Source: Eledone cirrhosa
Lineage: Eukaryota > Mollusca > Cephalopoda > Octopoda > Eledonidae
Direction of reading: 5' to 3'
Length of the DNA: 64,000 nt
Assembly (NCBI GenBank): GCA_964016885.1
Contig: OZ024743.1
Location: forward strand, 177,451,574-177,515,573
In this document: positions 56,871 to 64,000 of the stretch, piece after piece
Layout: the number at the start of each line of letters is the position of its first letter
Numbering within the stretch: position 1 is the stretch's first letter
Made by a program: the position numbers and the translations under genes
Notes under the pieces: model-generated
Databases searched by the model: none
Told to the model about the DNA's origin: nothing
Seen by the model: the letters and a program-made list of their open reading frames with translations, nothing else

Positions 56871-57950
56871 ATGAAGCAGTGGAACTTGGTCAAGGAGGAA
56901 GTGCAGGTGACAAGTCAGAGAAGTCGACACGAATCTTTCTCAGGCTTTTACAGTCTTAGGGATGGCCTCTGCTTCTGCCATGACGTGTCTGGACTGTTTG
57001 ACGTTATTGGGGTGCCGTTTGTGCCCAAGGAGTGGCGGCTATTTATAGACAGCTCCACCACAAGTTTGAAGGCTGTCCTCCTCCACAATGGAAACAAGTT
57101 ACCGACACTGGCCCTAGATCATTCAGTCTGCCTGAAGGAAGGTTACTACAGTGTGAAAGTCCTTTTGGAAGCTCTGCAATACAACCAGTACAATTGGGAA
57201 ATCATTGGAGACTTCAAGATGGTGGCTTTCCTGCTTGGACTCCAAGGAGGCTTTATCAAATTCCAATGCTTCCTCTGCCTTTGGGACAGCAGAGCCACCT
57301 CTGACCACTACAAAAGAAGAAACTGGGAGAAGCGAACAGAATTTGTAGTTGGGACCCGGAACGTCATGTGGGAGCCACTGGTTGATACCAGGATTGTGCT
57401 CACGCTGCCACTGCACATTAAGTTGGGGTTGATGAAGCAGTTTGTGAAGGCTCTCAACCAAGAATCAGCTGCTTTTAAGTACCTTCTTGAGTTCTTCGCC
57501 AAGTTATCTGAGGCCAAAATTAAAGGTGGCATTTTTGTTGGACCTCAGATAAAGAAAGTGTTTGAGTCTACCGAGTTCTCCAATAAGCTCAATAGGATTG
57601 AGAGAACAGCATGGAACTGTTTCAAGGTAGTTGTTAAGAGCTTCCTGGGCAACTACAATTCTGAAAACTACCAGCAACTGGTGCAGGATCTGATAAAGGC
57701 TTTTGGCGCCATGGGATGCAGGATGTCGCTTAAACTCCATATACTGGACGCTCACCTGGAAAAGTTCAAGGACAATATGGGCACCTACTCAGAAGAACAA
57801 AGCGAACGATTCCACCAAGATGTGAAAGAGATAGAGCGGAGGTACCAGGGCCACTACAATGAAATATTGATGGGGGACTATATCTGGGAGCTAGTGCGGG
57901 AATGCGACCTGGACAACAGCCGCAAATCCAGGAAATCCAGTCATTTCTGA
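56871..57950 (+). CDS. Multicopy transposase-like protein, intact 359-codon ORF
   Basis: Uninterrupted ORF from ATG 56,871 to TGA. It matches, from memory, a repeated uncharacterised protein family seen in many animal genomes (insects, fish, molluscs), recognised by LFIDSSTTSLKAVLLHNGNK, IIGDFKMVAFLLGLQGG, CFLCLWDSRA, LHIKLGLMKQFVKALN, KGGIFVGPQIKKVF and SEEQSERFHQDVKEIERRYQ. The two Asp-centred strands (FIDSS and GDFKM) and the late Glu/His block are compatible with an RNase-H-fold transposase. That is inference, and the family has no assigned function I know of. A CX2C pair (CFLC) could bind zinc. A polyadenylation signal AATAAA lies at 58,014. No terminal inverted repeats were found. Copy number and an intact frame suggest a young mobile copy or a domesticated gene. 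Confidence 0.75.
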   Translation: MKQWNLVKEEVQVTSQRSRHESFSGFYSLRDGLCFCHDVSGLFDVIGVPFVPKEWRLFIDSSTTSLKAVLLHNGNKLPTLALDHSVCLKEGYYSVKVLLEALQYNQYNWEIIGDFKMVAFLLGLQGGFIKFQCFLCLWDSRATSDHYKRRNWEKRTEFVVGTRNVMWEPLVDTRIVLTLPLHIKLGLMKQFVKALNQESAAFKYLLEFFAKLSEAKIKGGIFVGPQIKKVFESTEFSNKLNRIERTAWNCFKVVVKSFLGNYNSENYQQLVQDLIKAFGAMGCRMSLKLHILDAHLEKFKDNMGTYSEEQSERFHQDVKEIERRYQGHYNEILMGDYIWELVRECDLDNSRKSRKSSHF

Positions 57951-58161
57951 CGTGTATAAGTTGCTTTATAAGTGTTATTTGTTTTTACTTGTATGCTTTT
58001 GATAAGCTTGTGTAATAAAATAAATATATACTCTGTTGATTTAATTATATGAACTGATAAATTAAAAAAAGAAGTGGTTTTTCTTGAAAAATATGAAAAT
58101 TTCGAACTATCAAACTTTTGGCCACAAACACAAACTTCTAATTAAATAATAGTGTCTTTTT

Positions 58162-58225
58162 ATAATAATTGTTTCTACTTTAGGCACAAGGCCAGCAATT
58201 ACCCAGTGCATTACTGGTATTTTAT
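58162..58225 (-). mobile_element. tRNA-derived SINE S9 (short 3' fragment)
   Basis: Only the tail and about 45 bp of body remain (plus strand ATTGTTTCTACTTTAGGCAC, then CAGTGCATTACTGGTATTTT). Both ends are flanked by ATAATAAT. Confidence 0.85.
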
Positions 58226-58615
58226 AATAATGGGATATATCAAACCAGGAAATAATATTTAGAACCGGGGAACAGACAATATGTTACATGGTGTTATTGA
58301 TTACATTAAGGTGGAAAGAGACTTTCGCTCGGAGTTACATCAGAAGCATCTACGTATGTGCTGAAATATAAAAATTCGTCACTTACATAGGTGGGTAGAA
58401 CCAGGTAGCTCTGGTATCGTAATGGAATGACATTCCAATCTCTAATAGGATTTTGTTTAAAATAAAAGCAATGAACACCGAAAGTAATGCAATGTGTCAT
58501 TGACATTTGAGCAACGAAAATCAATAACAGAGTAAAATCAGAGAAGTCTGATAAATATTTGCATGATATTAATCTGCTTCCTGTTTTCTTGTATATAAAA
58601 TCGAATATGTGTGTG

Positions 58616-58618
<3 letters not shown>

Positions 58619-58690
<72 letters not shown>

Positions 58691-58736
58691 GCACGCACAC
58701 ACACACATACACACACACACACACACATATATATAT
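58619..58736. repeat. (CA)n microsatellite
   Basis: About 34 uninterrupted AC repeats (58,619-58,686), then GCAC-interrupted and AT-rich continuation. ORFs of repeated His/Thr or Cys/Val across it are artefacts. Confidence 0.97.
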
Positions 58737-59308
58737 ACATATATATATATATTTCGTTTCTGAATTTGTTTAGCAGGATTCTTTATCTGAAAACGTCTGT
58801 TGAAACCGATATTGTTATACTTTGGGAAGGTCATGTTGCCAACAAGAAACACACGCATCAATTGCTTTCACTTCAATTTATTATAAATTTCCGGTTGGTT
58901 GGTTGGTTCCACAACCGGATCTTTGTTAATATATTGTCAAAGTTCTTTTGTCACACATTCTGTGACCTCTTCAGTGACTGAGAATTATTTTCTTTATTTT
59001 GTGCCTCTCCTTTGCTCTGTCCTACGCCATCTTGTTTTTGTGTGTGTTGTGTGTTTAGTTTACGCATGTGTTACATCCGGGTGTCTGTGTGTGTTTTTAT
59101 TTATTTATTTATTTGTTTATTTACATGTTACTACTTAGTTGTTTGTTCTGTGTGTGTTTTCATTTTGTCCTTAAATATAAGTTGTGATGTTGCTATTCCA
59201 TTCATGTTTTAATGTTGGTTGGAGTTCATTTATGTTTATTGCCTCTGTGATTTTTCTAAACATTGCGTCTTTTCTGTGTGTAGATTCTAATTATATCTCT
59301 TTGTTCTC

Positions 59309-60600
59309 TTATTTGCCCTTATATTCTATTTTAGCATGTTGGTGGAGTAATGATGAGTCTTTTCTATCTTGAAGCTCTCGCCGGTGTTCATTTAATCGTT
59401 GTCCTATGCTACGAGCAGTCTCACCTATGTACATTATATTCTTATCATTACTTTGTCCCTCAGTACATCTTATGCTATATACTATGTTTCTAGTTTTGCA
59501 GTTAATATGGGGGCTTAGTTTACAGATTATGCATTTCTTATTTATACAGGGAGGTCTTTGAAAAGGGTATGTATTACTAATAAGTGTTTTTATGGAGGTA
59601 CCTTGTCTTTTCACAATCTTAATATTTAGTTTAAGTTTATCTAGGGCCCTTCTAAATTTGTAAGCTAGTTCACCTCTAGGGGTTGTATTGATGAACATTA
59701 CACTCTCGTATTTATTGCTATCATACCATGAGTTTATTCTATTAACCTTATTCCTAGTTCTTTCTATTATATACCAAAATTTGCTCCTATATAAGGGGCA
59801 GGTCCCATTTGTATCATTATTTACCATTTTTCCCCATTTGGTTCTGGCTCCTCTATATACTCTGATTGTAACCAGAGAACTGCATACGGTGTAGGAAGTG
59901 TTGTATGTGTCTCTCTAGTTCTTTGGGGGTTGCACATGCGGGACACGTTTCTCATCACCCGTACTAAATTCGCAATCAGTATGTTGATTTTGGTGTGATC
60001 CGAAACAGCTGAGTTTCGATGGATCATGTATTTGGAAGTCATGGGTTTGGCATAATGGGAATGGAGGATTTGTTTTTTGTTATTAATGGTTTCTAACCAG
60101 AGCTCTGTGTCTAGTACAGGTAATTGATGTTTGGGGTGTTTGCTTGGGTAGTCTATAGTAACTTTAATACTCTGGTGGATGGAGTTAGCTATTTGCTGGA
60201 TGCTTTCCATGATGTTTTTCTCTAATTCCTGACTGTTCTCTAGTGGGGGTGTTTTTACTACGATGTCTATATCATCAACGTAGCGGGAATACATAATCAA
60301 GGTTAAGAGGTTGTTATATTCTAATTGTTCTTTAAGTTTATTGTCCCTCCATACCATGAATAGGTTAGCTATGTCACCTGCAATGCTAACGCCAATGACT
60401 GCCCCCTCCTCTTGGGCATATGTTTTTCTAATAAATTTAAACATATGTTCCTTAAGGGTTAGTTTTATACTGGCGCCCACCGCATGTGCAATCATTTTAT
60501 TTAGTTCATCATGGTTTTCGGGGGTCCGTATGGCTCTGGTCCACCCGTTCCATCTTTCTGTGTGGGTTTTCTTGAAGTAATGGACTGACCAATGGTAACA
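59309..60600 (-). pseudogene. Penelope-like element PLE1: reverse transcriptase and GIY-YIG endonuclease
   Basis: The minus strand encodes KMIAHAVGASIKLTLKEHMF, EEGAVIGVSIAGDIANLFM and YSRYVDDIDIVVKT (YVDD catalytic motif near 60,265), then the connecting region (SKHPKHQLPVLDTELWLET; RMCNPQR). A frameshift in GGGGAAAAATGG near 59,825 separates the RT from the endonuclease frame. That frame reads PPCINKKCIICKLSPHINCK, NIVYSIRC and YIGETARSIGQRLNEHRREL: a GIY-YIG nuclease with the Cys-rich motif typical of Penelope-like elements, ending at 59,309. The 5' part is truncated near 60,600. No hammerhead core could be recognised by eye in the flanks. Inactive. Confidence 0.85.
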
Positions 60601-62774
60601 TCGAGGACCTAATAAATTAAATTAACTAATATAAAATATACAGAAGCGAAAACCAACCAAAGAGTGAGTGTGTTCTGTTATTAATTCTGGCAATATTATT
60701 ACACAAATATGACCCTCCCCAAGTATAACAATATATATATATATACATATATATATATTGATATATATTGATATATATTGATATATATATATATAGTATT
60801 AAGGATACTATTTATGGTTATGTATATAATAAAACCTTTTATGGTTATATATATTTTAAACTCTAAATAGTGAAAGACAGTAATTCATTACTATCTTATT
60901 ACCAGTAAGATAAATAGCTCAACGTAATAACATCAGTTGTTTTACAGAGCAGTTATATAGAAATTACATGAATCAAAGTTCAGTTTAAATCATTTATTTC
61001 CTTACAATTGTTTCCTCCAAACCGAGGTTTGGGTTCTTCGGAGCAACTATTTAGTGATTTTTACATGCTTGACATCCTTTTCAACACAAGAGACATATAA
61101 AAACAAATGTATATACTGACCTACATTGTGTTGACATCAATCATAATATTATATCATGGCAATTTACATACAAAGGTTACAGTCATATTAAAGGACAAAA
61201 TTAAAGTTAAAATTAAAATTAAAAAACTAAAACATTGGCAGTTTATGAAGATAAAGCAAGAAGAAAGTTTAGAGTAGTCAGTGTATGTAACAGTCTCACA
61301 TGTGGCATGCACGCGTGTCTTATTTATACAGGATTATAGTGCGGCAGATTGTTACATGTAAAAACAAACAGTTAAAGCAGGCAATCAATAGCATCATGGG
61401 GGCTGTATTGTTAAAGCATTTTTCACACACAGTTGTACGATATATATGCCCGTTGTAGAGAAACACCAAAAATATCAAAATATTACAAATGAGAAGAAAA
61501 ACAGCACCACTGTCCTCGCACCCACCACCACTCTCACAATCCAGGAAACGCAATTTATAGACTACATGTCCATTACTCAATCTACGAGGATTCAATTTTG
61601 GGTGCCTGGAGAACCATGTTATAAATCATATCTTGTCGTTCCTTAATTTGATTCATAGATCAGGTTGTTTTTGTGGTGAGAGATGAAATTGTATTATATT
61701 CCGGAAGTGTGTGTGTGACTAAGGGGAGTTAATGCGTAAGGGGAGGTAACTAGCTGATTTTCATAGTTAAATTTATAATCCTAAAGTGCATTAATGGTGT
61801 TTCATATGAGTCCCTATCATATAAGGTTATAAACAATTTCTAAATTTAAGTATCTTATCTATAAATTACAGTGTAGTCTATGAAGAAGTACTAAAGGTGT
61901 TCATATCAGGATGATTACCTTCTATCATGGAGTGCCACAACCGAACATTCTACAAGAAGAGTCAGACCTCCAAATCAATGATCTTTGTAAGTGTAGTCCA
62001 CCCGTAGAACCTGGCAGGATCTTATTACTATATATGACTCCCGGTAAGCTCTGGGTCATTGTATGTCTGAATGCATGGCAAAGTTAAATATCACCAGGGT
62101 GGTCCAGAGATCAATTCTCTCATACAAAGACACTAATATGGCCATCAAGCCATACATATACTCATAACTCATATATCACCTGTACATAATTCATTGTACT
62201 CAGCATATAGAATATATAGCCCTTTTAATAAATTAATTACTTAATCTTCTATCTATCCTATGGTGGCACTCCATGCACAGGACAAAGTTAGCACAACCAA
62301 TTCAGTGCCTACAGTTTACATTAATTATATATTAGTGCAATGTAGTCCAAGTAATTCAAGGCCAATATACCAAAAGTAGAAGTACATGGGGATATCCCTA
62401 AGGCAAAACGTACTAATAGGGTGCCACTATTTGTGTTAAAGTGGATTAATGGGTGTGGATATGAGATGTAAGGTGTGCCCCTGATGCTAGTTGCTAGAGG
62501 TGGTGACGGATTCAAGTCTGACATTGTTATATATTGGGTTTAAAGTTTTGGAAAAAGTGTCGGAAGCGGTGTTGGCAAGACGCGAACACTTCTGATTTTT
62601 TATTAAGGAGGTTATGGTTAGAGAAGATGATAATATGGGTCTCTAGTAGACAGAGGTTACAAAATGTATTAGGTGGTTTGTACGATGTCGCATTACCTAT
62701 CACTTCCCATTCAAGTGTATATGGTTTATTTTTAGTTTTTAGATAGTGTATGTAGCTAGATAGTGAAGTGGAGT
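60601..62774. other. Unassigned AT-rich region
   Basis: No gene supported. TATATATTGA-type low-complexity sequence lies at 60,730-60,795. The rest is unique-looking AT-rich DNA with a few short inverted motifs (for example AAACCGAGGTTTGGG near 61,017). A 91-codon minus ORF at 61,320-61,595 shows hydrophobic runs but no family motif. Confidence 0.5.
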
Positions 62775-63694
62775 TGGCTAGACTGTGTTTTTTGAAAGAG
62801 TGGAGATGCTACTTTTGAAGCAGTTAGAAGTAGAGCCTATATAGGTTTCAGAAGAGTTGATAGTTGTGACTGTGCATGAGTATATGATATCCTTGATTAA
62901 GCATTTTTTATCTAAAGGGCAGGTTCTATTTGATCTACAGTTACAATTATTCTGGGTGTTAGTCTGCCGGTTATTATGTTGTGAAGAAGTCTGGATGGTA
63001 GCTATAGGGTTTTGGTTATGTGGGTTGTCGTTCCCAGCGTTATTGTTTACACTAGTGCTATTACTATTATTTCTATTGATATTAGGGTTAGTTGCTATAA
63101 TGTTATTTTGAAGGTAAATCGTCTGCTGTGATTTAGTTTGTTGGAAGTAAGAATTAATTTTTCTTTTATTGCTACGAGCTATGTGGTATGCTATGTTAGG
63201 CGTAGTAGAGTAGGAAATTTTAATAGTGTTTTTGATTAAAAGGCTATGGTACTTTTGGCCGGATGGGAAGTTTTTATCTAGTAGTGAGAAGAAAGCCCTG
63301 GGTAGGTTGGTAGAGACGTTTAGATTGAAAGGAGGGTTGACAAATTTATTATTTCTTCTTCTATTTTTGTCTTTTATGTCTGGTGAGTTGTTTCCTTTTA
63401 TGGTACTATGGTAATTTCTGTGGTGTGGGTTACTTTTGTTGGTATCATCCCTATTAGTGTGTGTGTGGTTGCTATTCCTATTACAACATTTTCTCATGGA
63501 CATGTTGTGCGAAATAATGTTGTAGCTATGTGTTTATGTAGGTAGGAATTCGATCGCTATATTATGGCCTGATCTAGCTAATGCCTGATTATAATATTGC
63601 GAGTTTTTGTTAAATATGTTTACGTCATAGGATAGATTACAGATTCTATTAGATACTCCCTTAGAGATAAAGTTTAATATAGATCTATATTAAA
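62775..63694 (-). pseudogene. Penelope-like element PLE2, C-terminal fragment
   Basis: From the palindrome outward the minus strand reads SILNFISKGVSNRICNLSYD and NKNSQYYNQALARSGHN, then after a stop NPPFNLNVSTNLPRAFFSLL, SGQKYHSLLIKNTIKISYST, a poly-Asn insert, CNCRSNRTCPLDKKCLIKD, and DIIYSCTV...ETYIGSTSN. This is the RT C-terminal part plus the CCHH-like/GIY-YIG endonuclease of a second Penelope-like family. The nuclease is cut short by a frameshift after YIGSTSNCFKSS. Confidence 0.78.
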
Positions 63695-64000
63695 CTAGAT
63701 CTATATTAAACTCTATCTCTAGAAATTACCATAGTACCATAAAAGGAAACAACTCACCAGACATAAAAGACAAAAATAGAAGAAGAAATAATACATTTTT
63801 CAACCCTCCTTTCAATCTAAACGTCTCTACCAACCTACACAGCAGACGATAAACCTTCAAAATAACATTATAGCAACTAACCCTAATATCAATAGAAATA
63901 ATAGTAATAGCACTAGTGTAAACAATAACGCTGGGAACGACAACCCACATAACCAAAACCCTATAGCTACCATCCAGACTTCTTCACAACATAATAACCG
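62968..64000. repeat. Large inverted repeat of PLE2 around a 22-bp palindrome
   Basis: The left arm (62,968-63,418) and right arm (63,722 to beyond 64,000) are nearly identical in inverted orientation. The right arm lacks about 170 bp that correspond to 63,133-63,302. Relative to the left copy it also lacks the part between the palindrome and 63,418. The centre holds the perfect palindrome TTTAATATAGATC/GATCTATATTAAA at 63,673-63,694 and two tandem AGATCTATATTAAACT copies (63,681-63,712). The two PLE2 copies are thus head-to-head. Confidence 0.88.

Noticed and set aside
58306..58740. Possible kinase or other exon ending before GTAAGT near 58,386 (minus strand)
   Set aside because: A donor-like site exists, but the encoded sequence (NPIRDWNVIPLRYQSYLV) has no kinase motif and no matching acceptor; support is too weak.
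58860..59308. Hammerhead ribozyme in the Penelope-like element flank
   Set aside because: Penelope-like elements can carry such motifs, but I could not find the CTGATGA and GAAA core in a foldable order. The TAATGATGAG at 59,349 is part of the nuclease coding sequence.
61320..61595. 91-codon ORF with hydrophobic stretches
   Set aside because: No family motif, AT-rich context and no supporting signal.
63130..63722. Introns removed from the right PLE2 arm
   Set aside because: The missing segments have no GT-AG borders, so they look like deletions and not spliced introns.

Overview
The window looks like nuclear DNA of a coleoid cephalopod, most likely an octopus. The evidence is a set of tRNA-derived SINEs of the kind described from octopus and squid, a multi-exon tyrosine-kinase gene with AT-rich introns, many AAT, AT and CA microsatellites, and several metazoan retroelement families. 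The species call is an inference. I see no prokaryotic operon, rRNA gene, free-standing tRNA gene or CRISPR array.

Layout. (1) 1-20,883 is one uninterrupted tandem array of a 48-bp unit, about 435 copies and open on the left. It has strong G-over-C skew, three reading frames that stay open for long runs, and nested higher-order duplications, including a 2,256-bp (47-unit) block present twice. (2) 20,899-47,402 is a pile of non-LTR retrotransposons. Four copies (A1-A4) belong to an APE-endonuclease LINE that looks L1/Tx1-like, with a zinc-knuckle ORF1; all lie on the minus strand except one inverted piece of A1. Three copies (B1-B3) belong to an R4/Dong-like LINE with a restriction-like endonuclease, on the plus strand. 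Most junctions fall exactly in AAT/ATT microsatellites, so elements are joined head-to-tail (A2 to A1, A3 to A2, B2 to B3), head-to-head (A3/B1) and tail-to-tail (B1/A4). All copies are broken, each by a different deletion. (3) 47,680-54,947 holds the last three exons of an ALK/LTK-like receptor tyrosine kinase on the minus strand. The splice sites and phases agree, and the last exon encodes a 419-residue cytoplasmic tail with Q20 and several predicted SH2-docking tyrosines. Its introns carry sense-oriented SINEs and two further R4-like LINE fragments. (4) 54,948-64,000 is repeat-rich. It holds long AT and CA microsatellites, an intact 359-codon multicopy transposase-like ORF, a Penelope-like element with a GIY-YIG endonuclease, and a second Penelope-like element arranged as a large inverted repeat around a perfect 22-bp palindrome.

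How the parts relate. The SINEs end with the same roughly 30-bp tail as LINE copy A4, which suggests the A-type LINE machinery moves them. Both LINE families appear to use AAT repeats as landing sites. The only well-supported host gene is the kinase. The features most worth follow-up are the 48-bp array, the shared LINE/SINE tail, the 5'-UTR structured RNA of the R4-like element that reappears inside B1, and the polyQ/SH2-motif kinase tail. All calls come from reading the sequence and remembered family motifs; no database search was run.
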